A DNA stretch of 64,000 bases from Maribacter ulvicola (GTDB taxonomy: Bacteria; Bacteroidota; Bacteroidia; Flavobacteriales; Flavobacteriaceae). Positions 9,013 through 16,457 of the stretch are shown piece after piece. Where the stretch lies: contig NZ_FTMA01000001.1 in assembly GCF_900155985.1 (NCBI RefSeq), positions 124,001-188,000 on the forward strand. Reading direction: 5' to 3'. The notes beneath the pieces were generated by a model. The model was given only the letters and a program-made list of their open reading frames with translations, did no database searches and was not told the origin of the DNA. Position numbers and translations under genes: made by a program. Numbering within the stretch: the stretch's first letter is position 1; each line of letters starts with the position of its first letter.

Positions 9013-10479
9013 TTATTTAAATTTATCGGGGAAACTATTTATTGAAATATCCCACAACTCTGGGAGTACAAAATATACGAAAAAGGTTAATATTATGATA
9101 GAAATAATATTCATAAAGAACCCCTTGCCCACCATATCGGGTATTCTAAGGTAACCCGAACCAAAGACTACAGCATTTGGCGGCGTAGCTACTGGCAGCA
9201 TGAAAGCACATGATGCAGCAACCGCGGCACCTACCATTAAAACAAACGGATGCACATCTATGGTCAACGCCATAGGAGCTAAAACTGGCAACAACATTGC
9301 CGTTGTTGCCAGGTTAGATGTTATCTCCGTCAAAAAGTTTACCGCTGCTATCAATACTAAAATCAGAAAAACTATTGGCAACCCGGACAATGACGCCATT
9401 TGACTACCGATCCAAACTGCCAACCCACTAATTTCAAACCCTTTTGCCAACGCCATACCGCCGCCGAACAAAAGAATAATTCCCCATGGCATTTTTACAG
9501 CTTCCTCCCAATTGATCAGTTGCTCTCCTTTTTTCTTTGAGGGAATCAAGAACAATACAATTGCAAAAAATATGGCAATGATAGTATCATCCAATCCGGG
9601 TAATATTTTTTGTAATAGAAAAGACCGCGTGATCCAACAGAACGCAGTTAATGCAAATACAAACGCCACCACTTTCTCTTCATATGATATTTTACCAAGA
9701 TTAGACAACAAGCGTTTAATCTCTTGCTTTCCTCCCGGGAAAGATTTTTGTTTAAAGCTAAAGGCATACTTGGTTAAATATCTCCAACAAATGAAAATTA
9801 AAATTATAGCTATGGGCAACCCAAAGACAAACCATTGCATAAAAGTAATTTCATAACCATAAGTATCTAAAACTACTCCTGCCAAAACTAGGTTTGGCGG
9901 TGTACCTATAAGTGTTGCCACACCACCAATAGAAGCGCTATAGGCTATCGCTAACATAAGTGCCTTACCAAAAGTCTGATTTTCATCTTCTACGGTATCT
10001 GGGTTATCTTGTAATTGTTTTATGATCGCCAAACCAATAGGCAGCATCATAACAGAAGTTGCCGTATTTGAAATCCACATGGACAGAAAAGCGGTTGCCA
10101 TCATAAAACCTAGTATAATCTTTTTAACATCTGAACCAATGAGGTTGATAATATTCAAGGCTATTCTTCTATGTAAATTCCATTTTTCTATAGCAATGGC
10201 AATGATAAAACCGCCCATATATAGAAATACATATTTATGACCAAAAGAAGCAGATGTAGACGACAAATCCAATCCACCAGATAATGGGAACAGCACCAAA
10301 GGCAATAATGCAGTTACGGCAATTGGTATTGCTTCTGTAATCCACCAAATGGCAATCCAAATGGTAGATGCCAAAACAGCATTTGCTTGCTCTGAAAGTC
10401 CGTCCGGACGAAAAAATAATAGAATGAATACAAATGAAAGTGGACCCAAGACAAGACCCAATAATTTAGTTTTAGTCAT
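9013..10479 (-). CDS. SLC13/DASS family sodium:carboxylate symporter
   Basis: A 488-residue membrane protein with 11-13 hydrophobic segments. Both DASS clamshell motifs are visible: SNTATSVMMLPIGLAI near residue 138, and TEITSNLATTAMLLPVLAPM near residue 383. The SNT/SN-type motifs bind Na+ and the carboxylate. GTPPNLVLAGVV lies between them and ATPPNAVVFGSG is near the C-terminus. Known members import succinate, malate, citrate or similar acids. Direct abutment with glycerate kinase suggests glycerate or tartronate-type substrates here, but that is inference. It is first in the two-gene operon. Confidence 0.9.
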   Translation of the reverse strand: MTKTKLLGLVLGPLSFVFILLFFRPDGLSEQANAVLASTIWIAIWWITEAIPIAVTALLPLVLFPLSGGLDLSSTSASFGHKYVFLYMGGFIIAIAIEKWNLHRRIALNIINLIGSDVKKIILGFMMATAFLSMWISNTATSVMMLPIGLAIIKQLQDNPDTVEDENQTFGKALMLAIAYSASIGGVATLIGTPPNLVLAGVVLDTYGYEITFMQWFVFGLPIAIILIFICWRYLTKYAFSFKQKSFPGGKQEIKRLLSNLGKISYEEKVVAFVFALTAFCWITRSFLLQKILPGLDDTIIAIFFAIVLFLIPSKKKGEQLINWEEAVKMPWGIILLFGGGMALAKGFEISGLAVWIGSQMASLSGLPIVFLILVLIAAVNFLTEITSNLATTAMLLPVLAPMALTIDVHPFVLMVGAAVAASCAFMLPVATPPNAVVFGSGYLRIPDMVGKGFFMNIISIIILTFFVYFVLPELWDISINSFPDKFK

Positions 10480-10540
10480 GAAAATGCCATTGATACGTTG
10501 AAAATACGCTATTTATATGCTCAATTGACCTATTTACATT

Positions 10541-10933
10541 CTAATTTATAAATTTTGATTTTAATATTCCATAACCCATAAGTGCCCATGCCACTATCAA
10601 GAACAGACCACCAATGGGAGTTACTATTCCTATTACTTTAAAATCAAATGCAACCAAAGAATTCAAGGACAATAGATAAATAGAAAAAGAAAACAACACT
10701 ACACCTAGTACCGTACATATGTATATAGTTTTCTTCGATTTTACATATTCATAAGGTAATAAACCAAGCGCAAACAAGAAAAAAGCATGATATATCTGGT
10801 ATCTTACCCCTGTCTCAAAAGTGGCTACAGCTTGTGCATCAACCAAATTTTTTAACCCATGTGCACCAAAAGCACCAAACAGCACCGCCAACATTCCAAA
10901 AAGACATGCAGTACTTAAAATTGTTTTTTTCAT
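10541..10933 (-). CDS. DUF423 small membrane protein (YgdD-like)
   Basis: I choose the ATG at 10933, giving MKKTILSTACLFGMLAVLFG and 130 residues with four hydrophobic segments. The frame extends to 10999, but the extra residues are hydrophilic and unlike the family. GAFGAHGLKN after the first segment, then FETGVRYQIYHAFFLF, are the typical DUF423 pattern. The family is widespread, about 120-130 residues, located in the inner membrane, and has no settled function. It is divergent from saccharopine dehydrogenase, 81 bases away, and may share a control region with it. Confidence 0.88.
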   Translation of the reverse strand: MKKTILSTACLFGMLAVLFGAFGAHGLKNLVDAQAVATFETGVRYQIYHAFFLFALGLLPYEYVKSKKTIYICTVLGVVLFSFSIYLLSLNSLVAFDFKVIGIVTPIGGLFLIVAWALMGYGILKSKFIN

Positions 10934-11014
10934 AACTTTTACGATAAGTTTTTTTATAAATGTAACAATTTGATACCTTAGTAAATCGTTACCCATCAAA
11001 AATACTGAAATCGT

Positions 11015-12388
11015 ATGATGCGAAAAATTCTTGTTATAGGCGCAGGTAAATCTACCTCCTATTTATTAGATTATCTTTTAGGAAAAGCGAAAGCAGAAAA
11101 ATTAGAAATTACCATTGGTGATATTAATCCGGCTGCAATTCCCTCATCAATTGCCCAGCATCCTCATTGTACGGTCATTGCTCTAGATATATTTGACGAC
11201 ACCCTAAGGCAAAAAGCTATAAAAAATATGGATCTCGTTATTTCTATGCTTCCCGCGCGTTTTCACATAACGGTTGCAAAAGATTGTGTTCGCCTAAAAA
11301 AACACTTGGTAACGGCATCATATGTAAGTCCAGAATTATTAGGGCTAGATAAACAGGTGAAAGACGCAGGCTTGGTATTTATGAATGAAATAGGATTAGA
11401 CCCCGGCATAGATCATATGAGTGCCATGCAGGTGATTGATCGTATCAGGGATAAAGGGGGTAAAATTATTTTGTTCGAATCTTTCTGTGGCGGACTCGTA
11501 GCTCCGGAACATGATAACAACCTTTGGAACTATAAGTTTACCTGGAACCCTAGAAATGTAGTTCTCGCTGGGCAAGGAGGTACCGCAAAATTTATTCAGG
11601 AAGGCACTTATAAATACATACCATACCATCGCTTGTTTAGACGTACCGAATTCTTTGAAATTGAAGGATATGGTCGTTTTGAAGGATATGCCAACCGCGA
11701 TTCTTTGAACTACCAAGAAGCATACAAATTGCAAGATGCATTAACTATATATAGAGGTACCATGCGCCGCGTAGGATTTTCAAAAGCATGGAATATGTTC
11801 GTTCAATTAGGAGCAACCGACGATACGTATGCTATAGAAAATTCAGAAAGAATGAGCTACCGAGAGTTTATCAATCTATTTCTACCTTACTCACCTACAG
11901 ATGCTGTTGAACTAAAACTTAGACACTATCTAAAATTAGATCAAGATGATATCCGCTGGGATAAATTATTAGAATTGAATATTTTTGACCAGAATAAATT
12001 AATAGGAATACCAAATGCTACGCCCGCACAAGCCCTTCAAAAGATTCTTGAAGACAGTTGGACGCTAAAATCCGATGAGAAAGATATGATCGTTATGTAT
12101 CATAAATTCGGTTACGAGCTCAATGGCGAAAAGAAACAAATAGATTCTAAACTCGTAGTTACCGGAGAGAACCAAACCTTTACTGCAATGGCAAAAACCG
12201 TAGGTCTACCGGTAGCCATGGCTGCTTTAAAAATATTGAACGGAGAAATAACTACGCCCGGAGTACAAATACCTATTTCTAAAGAAGTATACGAACCAAT
12301 ACTAAAAGAACTTGAAGATTACGGAGTTAACTTTAAGGAATATGAAATTCCTTATCTTGGTTATAACCCAAATTCCATAGTCAATTAG
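11015..12388 (+). CDS. Saccharopine dehydrogenase-family oxidoreductase
   Basis: A 457-residue NAD(P)-dependent enzyme. The Rossmann fold starts at once (ILVIGAGKSTSYLLDYLL, GxGxxx pattern), followed by MDLVISMLPARFHITVAKDC. The FMNEIGLDPGIDHMSAMQ block near residue 130 is typical of saccharopine reductases/dehydrogenases. The C-terminal catalytic domain runs to about residue 445 (VGLPVAMAALKILNGEI). Family members act in lysine metabolism, on saccharopine and alpha-aminoadipate semialdehyde. The Lrp/AsnC regulator 152 bases downstream is a natural controller of amino-acid catabolism. Which direction it runs cannot be seen. ATG codons at 11015 and 11018 are equally possible starts. Confidence 0.88.
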   Translation: MMRKILVIGAGKSTSYLLDYLLGKAKAEKLEITIGDINPAAIPSSIAQHPHCTVIALDIFDDTLRQKAIKNMDLVISMLPARFHITVAKDCVRLKKHLVTASYVSPELLGLDKQVKDAGLVFMNEIGLDPGIDHMSAMQVIDRIRDKGGKIILFESFCGGLVAPEHDNNLWNYKFTWNPRNVVLAGQGGTAKFIQEGTYKYIPYHRLFRRTEFFEIEGYGRFEGYANRDSLNYQEAYKLQDALTIYRGTMRRVGFSKAWNMFVQLGATDDTYAIENSERMSYREFINLFLPYSPTDAVELKLRHYLKLDQDDIRWDKLLELNIFDQNKLIGIPNATPAQALQKILEDSWTLKSDEKDMIVMYHKFGYELNGEKKQIDSKLVVTGENQTFTAMAKTVGLPVAMAALKILNGEITTPGVQIPISKEVYEPILKELEDYGVNFKEYEIPYLGYNPNSIVN

Positions 12389-12540
12389 CACTTTTTAACT
12401 ATCAAATTGCAACCAATTAAGTACATTTATGTTTTAAACCCTCATTAATAATTTAATTTTACCAGGCTTGCTTGCAAATAATAAATAGAACCAAAAGCAG
12501 ACCACACAGCGTTAGATTGAGGCAATAGATTTTATAACAT

Positions 12541-13011
12541 ATGAAAACACCCACTTCTTTGGCCAAAATTGACGGTATCGATAAAAAAATTTTACGCTTT
12601 TTAATGCAAGATGCGCGTAAACCGGTGCTTGAAATTGCAAGAAGTATTGGAATATCTGGCGCTGCCATTCATCAACGTTTACGAAAACTAGAAGCTTCAG
12701 GTTTATTATCTGGCTCTAAATTCATTGTCAATCCTAAATCTTTAGGGTATACCACTATGGCCTATATCGGTATTTATCTGGACAAGGCAATGAGCAATCC
12801 TATAGCCGTAAAGCAGTTAGAAAAAATTCCCGAAGTATTGGAGTGCCACTATACTACCGGTAACTGGTCTATTCTAATTAAAGTATTGTGTAGAGACAAC
12901 GAACATTTAATGCAAGTACTAAACAAAGAAATTCAAGCCATAGAAGGTATCTCAAGGACAGAGACCTTTATCTCTTTAGCACAACAAATTGACAGGCAAA
13001 TCACTATTTAA
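12541..13011 (+). CDS. Lrp/AsnC family transcriptional regulator
   Basis: A 156-residue protein. The N-terminal winged helix-turn-helix runs from about residue 9 to 60: IDGIDKKILRFLMQDARKPV, then LEIARSIGISGAAIHQRLRK. The C-terminal RAM ligand-binding/oligomerisation domain occupies about residues 72-150 (GYTTMAYIGIYLDKA, then VLECHYTTGNWSILIKVLCR). Lrp/AsnC proteins sense amino acids and usually control neighbouring amino-acid genes. The saccharopine dehydrogenase gene immediately upstream, and the now broken alanine dehydrogenase gene 3 kb downstream, are both typical target types. This is inferred from context; no operator was identified. Confidence 0.93.
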   Translation: MKTPTSLAKIDGIDKKILRFLMQDARKPVLEIARSIGISGAAIHQRLRKLEASGLLSGSKFIVNPKSLGYTTMAYIGIYLDKAMSNPIAVKQLEKIPEVLECHYTTGNWSILIKVLCRDNEHLMQVLNKEIQAIEGISRTETFISLAQQIDRQITI

Positions 13012-13049
13012 TATTTTGATTTAATCTAAATAAGCATTAATTTTGAACT

Positions 13050-13367
13050 ATGAAAGTGGTTTTCCGTTCTAAATTCTATACCCTTTATCAGTCCGATAAG
13101 GAAAAATGTCATTACTTGGACATGGATCAAAAGACCATTAAATTATCCTTTTGCCAATTTCTGGCCTTAAGAACTAAAGTGCGAAATATTGCTATTGAAG
13201 ATCATTTTGATTCTGACCTAAACAAACATGGTTTTGAGATATTAATGCTTTGTAACAAAGAGCACCTATTTATTTTAAACACATTAGAATTACTAGATTT
13301 AAAATCTTTGGTTGAATGTAGCTTCATGACCATTGATATAGATCAGATTGCAAGTAGAACAATTTAA
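13050..13367 (+). CDS. Small hypothetical protein, possibly DUF6686-like
   Basis: A 105-residue soluble protein without signal peptide or membrane segment. It contains three Cys (CHYLDMDQKTIKLSFCQF and LCNKEH) and alternates short beta-like and helical stretches. The pattern of a fifty-residue 'Y.L.....L.FC.F.AL' segment resembles small Bacteroidota proteins grouped as DUF6686, but this is a weak match from memory. It lies 38 bases after the Lrp gene on the same strand and about 107 bases before ferritin. It could be co-transcribed with lrp. No function can be proposed. Confidence 0.6.
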   Translation: MKVVFRSKFYTLYQSDKEKCHYLDMDQKTIKLSFCQFLALRTKVRNIAIEDHFDSDLNKHGFEILMLCNKEHLFILNTLELLDLKSLVECSFMTIDIDQIASRTI

Positions 13368-13474
13368 CTTCACCTTCCTCCTTATTTATAATTAGTCTTA
13401 AATTAATTTCAAATAGAGACGCAAATTCTATAATTCATTATATAGTTACTACTTTTATATAAAATAGTAAAGTA

Positions 13475-13981
13475 ATGAAAGATATCGCAAGATTAAACAT
13501 GAGCATTAAGGTCACTTCTTTAGATGCCCTAAATGACCAAATACAAATGGAAGGTAAAGCCTCTTCATCATATTTAGCAATGGCTTCATGGTGTGATCAG
13601 AATTCATATTCAGGTAGTGCAGCATTATTCTATAGACAAGCAAGCGAAGAGCGCGAGCACATGATGAAAATATTTAAATTCATTAATGATTGTGGCGGTA
13701 ATGCTATTTCGCCAGAAATATCTAATATAAACCATGACTTTTCTTCATTAGAGGAAATTTTTGAAACCGCTTTAGAGCAAGAAATCGCAGTTACGAAATC
13801 TATCAATAAAATAATTTCATTAGCGAAAAAAACAGAAGATTATGCTGTTGAAAATTTCCTACAGTGGTTCGTAAAAGAACAACTAGAAGAGGAGAAATCA
13901 ATGAGAGACATTCTTGACTTATTTGAAGTTATGGGAAGAGAAGGTATTGCCATCAAATTAATTGATGAGCGCATTAAATAG
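13475..13981 (+). CDS. ftnA: Bacterial non-haem ferritin
   Basis: A 168-residue iron-storage ferritin with the standard four-helix-plus-one layout. Ferroxidase ligands are seen in helix A (DQIQMEGKASSSYLAMASW, the Glu in MEGK), helix B (ASEEREHMMKIFKF, Glu and His of EREH), and helices C/D (LEQEIAV, then WFVKEQLEEEKSMRDIL, with a Glu-rich site). The internal Met at residue 9 (13499) is nearer the usual ferritin N-terminus and is a possible alternative start. It is a single-gene unit closed by a strong terminator at 14021. It oxidises Fe(II) and stores it as mineral in the cytoplasm. Confidence 0.93.
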   Translation: MKDIARLNMSIKVTSLDALNDQIQMEGKASSSYLAMASWCDQNSYSGSAALFYRQASEEREHMMKIFKFINDCGGNAISPEISNINHDFSSLEEIFETALEQEIAVTKSINKIISLAKKTEDYAVENFLQWFVKEQLEEEKSMRDILDLFEVMGREGIAIKLIDERIK

Positions 13982-14020
13982 TAAATGAACGTTCAATAAA
14001 GTGCTTATAATCGCTTTAAT

Positions 14021-14057
14021 AAAAAAAGGGAGCTAAATAAATTTAGCTCCCTTTTTT
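14021..14057. terminator. Bidirectional terminator between ferritin and the zinc peptidase
   Basis: Perfect 11-bp stem GGGAGCTAAAT / ATTTAGCTCCC (14028-14051) with a two-base loop, flanked by seven A and six T. It can end both convergent transcripts. Confidence 0.9.
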
Positions 14058-14075
14058 ATATATTACAATTAAGAA

Positions 14076-14771
14076 TTAATCTCTACCACCAAACACTTGA
14101 AGCCCCCAGTATACCAAGGTTGCCAATGAACCAATTGCAGCAACCAAATATGTACGTGCAGCCCATTTCAAAGCATCTTCAGAGCCTTCATATTCTTGCG
14201 ATGTTACCATATGCTTATTTTTCAACCATGCCAGCGCTCTATTACTTGCATCATATTCAACTGGTAACGTTACCAGGCTAAATAATGTAGCCATACCCAT
14301 CATAATCAAACCAGCAACGGCCACCCAATATCCAAAGCCCACTCCTGCAGCGGCACCTAAAGCTAAACCTCCAAAAACCACCCACTGAGACATCCCAGAA
14401 GTTACGCTAACCACCGGTACTAATTTTGAACGCAAGCCCAACCACTCATAAGCTTCTGCATGCTGTACAGCATGACCACATTCATGTGCGGCCACTGCAG
14501 CTGCCGAAGCATTTCTTTGACCGTACACCCCTTCACTTAAGTTTACTGTTTTATTTGCAGGGTTGTAGTGATCTGTTAACATACCCGGCGTAGAGACAAC
14601 CTTTACATCTCGTATACCATGATCTGCCAACATTTTTTCAGCAATCTCAGCCCCGCTCATTCCATTTTGCAAATGGACCTTTGAATAATACTTGAACTTG
14701 CTTTTTAACTTATTACTTACTAACCAGCTGACCAAAGCAATTGCTCCGAGCAATATATAATATCCCATCAT
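14076..14771 (-). CDS. Membrane zinc metallopeptidase (YugP family)
   Basis: A 231-residue membrane protein. A hydrophobic N-terminal segment (MMGYYILLGAIALVSWLVSN) is followed by a soluble part with NGMSGAEIAEKMLADHGI. The zinc site is HECGHAVQHAE near residue 96, an HExxH motif with downstream Gln-His. At least two further membrane segments lie in the C-terminal half. This is the PF04298/YugP family. Its natural substrate is not established. It sits alone on the minus strand, convergent with ferritin. Confidence 0.92.
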   Translation of the reverse strand: MMGYYILLGAIALVSWLVSNKLKSKFKYYSKVHLQNGMSGAEIAEKMLADHGIRDVKVVSTPGMLTDHYNPANKTVNLSEGVYGQRNASAAAVAAHECGHAVQHAEAYEWLGLRSKLVPVVSVTSGMSQWVVFGGLALGAAAGVGFGYWVAVAGLIMMGMATLFSLVTLPVEYDASNRALAWLKNKHMVTSQEYEGSEDALKWAARTYLVAAIGSLATLVYWGLQVFGGRD

Positions 14772-14844
14772 AACATTTCAATTTTTAAATCGATTAAATA
14801 TACTAAAGATCCGTAATTTCCTTTAAGAATCTTTAGATATAAAA

Positions 14845-14883
14845 GCAAAAACCCCGCCAAATTCCTTTTGATTATAGCGAGGC
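14845..14883 (-). terminator. Terminator downstream of the ald pseudogene
   Basis: On the minus strand, CCTCGC pairs with GCGGGG (one G-U pair) around a ~19-base loop and is followed by TTTTTG. It lies about 40 bases after the ald stop. The long loop makes it moderate in strength. Confidence 0.55.
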
Positions 14884-14923
14884 ATATTTTACTGACAAAA
14901 TGTACTAGCCAAGTAACTATTTT

Positions 14924-16009
14924 TTACCAACCAAAGGCTTCCGTAATTTCTTGATACACTACATTTCCTTCTATTATATTTAATCCTTTCTTTAAAGATG
15001 TGTCTTTCTCACAAGCTTCCTCCCATCCTAAATTTGCCAATTTTAAAGCAAACGGCAATGTTACATTAGTTAACGCCATGGTAGATGTATAAGGCACCGC
15101 ACCCGGCATATTTGCTACCGAATAATGTACCACATCATCAATTATATAAATAGGGTCTTCATGCGTGGTAGGTTTTGTAGTTTCTACACAGCCTCCCTGA
15201 TCTACGGCTACATCAACAATTACGGTTCCGGGTCTCATTTCTTTCAGCATATCCCTAGTAATTAGATTAGGCGCCTTTGCTCCTTTCAATAGCACCCCAC
15301 CAATAATTAGATCATGGGTTTTTATAAGTCTTCTGATATTAAACTCATTAGAAAATTCTGTTACTACATGTGGCGGCATTACATCATTGGCGTAACATAA
15401 ACGTTTTATGTTCACGTCTAAAATAGTTACGTGAGCCCCTAAACCTGCTGCCATTTTAGCAGCCTGTATACCCACTACACCAGCACCTAACACCAAAACT
15501 TTCCCCCGGAGCAACACCTGGCACTCCGCCTAACAACACACCTCTCCCTTTGACAGGTTTCTCTAAATATTTGGCGCCTTGCTGAATAGCCATTCTACCG
15601 GCAACTTCAGACATAGGCGTTAAAAGTGGCAATGTACCTTCTTCATCTTCTACCGTTTCATAGGCTATACAAACCGCTTTCTGCTTAATCATTGCCCTTG
15701 TTAAAGCTTCGCTTGATGCAAAATGGAAATATGTAAATAGTATTTGCCCTTCTTGAATTAAAATATATTCCTCGTCTATTGGCTCTTTCACCTTAACGAT
15801 CATTTCGCTCATGGCGTAAACTCAACCAATGGTATCTAGTATTATGGCACCTGCCTATTAATAATCCTGATTAAAAAGCCGCTGCCTTCACCAGCATCTG
15901 ATTGGACATATACTATGTGGCTGTTCTTTACCAATTCAAAAACTTGGACCGATGTCATACCCACCCTGCTTTCATTGTTTTTAATTTCTTCTGGAATGCC
16001 AACAATCAT
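14924..16009 (-). pseudogene. ald: Alanine dehydrogenase, broken by two frameshifts and three stop codons
   Basis: The ancestral gene would encode a NAD-dependent L-alanine dehydrogenase of about 361 residues (alanine to pyruvate plus ammonia). Reading on the minus strand, the ATG at 16009 gives MIVGIPEEIKNNESRVGMTS and so on to GEGSGF. The frame then slips at the A-run 15873-15877 and the original frame stops at 15842. In the homologous frame, TAA (15858-15860) and TAG (15855-15857) stand in tandem, and a TGA lies at 15822-15824. From 15812 the match resumes cleanly ([42 protein letters not shown]). A further frameshift lies in the five-C run 15503-15507, where one extra base separates VAPG from [11 protein letters not shown]. 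The last part keeps the NAD site and catalytic-domain blocks to residue-perfect levels. Five separate lesions argue for real decay rather than sequencing error. The 3' fragments are open but are unlikely to make an active enzyme. Confidence 0.88.
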
Positions 16010-16125
16010 GACTCGTCAATTTAAATTAATTGTGCATACATTAAACTTTAAATTGACAAAACGAAAGGGTTGATAGCTTAAATCATTTAAATATTATATT
16101 TACCCCTATTCTTTAAGGGGTAGTT

Positions 16126-16380
16126 TTACTTGTGCCTTACTTTTAAAATAAGCATGATTAACAGTAATACTGCAGTTGCAAGATTTGCTATTATGATAGG
16201 TAAACTCTGTAATGAAAATCCGTAAACAATCCACATTATAGCACCTATCAATAAAATAGTGTACATCGTAAACGAAATGTCTTTGGTAGATTTCTCCTTC
16301 CAGGTTTTATATACCTGTGGAACAAACGCTCCAGTTGTAAATGTTGCGGCTACTAAACCTAATATTTCAATACCATCCAT
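16126..16380 (-). CDS. SemiSWEET sugar transporter
   Basis: An 84-residue protein with three hydrophobic segments, the single triple-helix bundle of bacterial SemiSWEETs, which work as homodimers. The signature Pro in helix 1 is visible (FTTGAFVPQVYKTWKEKSTK), as is the conserved DISFTMY loop leading into helix 2 and GIMW-like GAIMWIVYGF. The family moves sugars down their gradient across the inner membrane; the exact sugar is unknown. It lies between the ald pseudogene and leuS, with a small hairpin (16101-16122) just after its stop that lacks a good T-run. Confidence 0.9.
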   Translation of the reverse strand: MDGIEILGLVAATFTTGAFVPQVYKTWKEKSTKDISFTMYTILLIGAIMWIVYGFSLQSLPIIIANLATAVLLLIMLILKVRHK

Positions 16381-16413
16381 ATCTATCTATATTATCACTG
16401 GTAATACGTTAAT

Positions 16414-16444
16414 ATTAAAAGAGGCAATTAACATCGCCTCTTTA
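16414..16444 (-). terminator. Terminator after leuS
   Basis: On the minus strand, GAGGC and GCCTC (16421-16440) form a short stem with a ten-base loop followed by TTTTA. It is 14 bases after the leuS stop. Moderate strength. Confidence 0.6.
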
Positions 16445-16457
16445 TTATTTAAATTCA

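Noticed and set aside
9512-9856. 114-residue plus-strand frame within the SLC13 transporter gene
   Set aside because: Antisense to conserved membrane segments; composition is typical of the reverse strand of a hydrophobic gene.
15813-16009. The 55-codon N-terminal ald fragment as an independent small gene
   Set aside because: Its sequence is the exact start of alanine dehydrogenase and ends by a frameshift, so it belongs to the pseudogene.
16101-16122. Hairpin TACCCCT/AGGGGTA after the SemiSWEET gene as a terminator
   Set aside because: The stem is real, but no T-run follows on the minus strand, so I mention it only in the gene entry.
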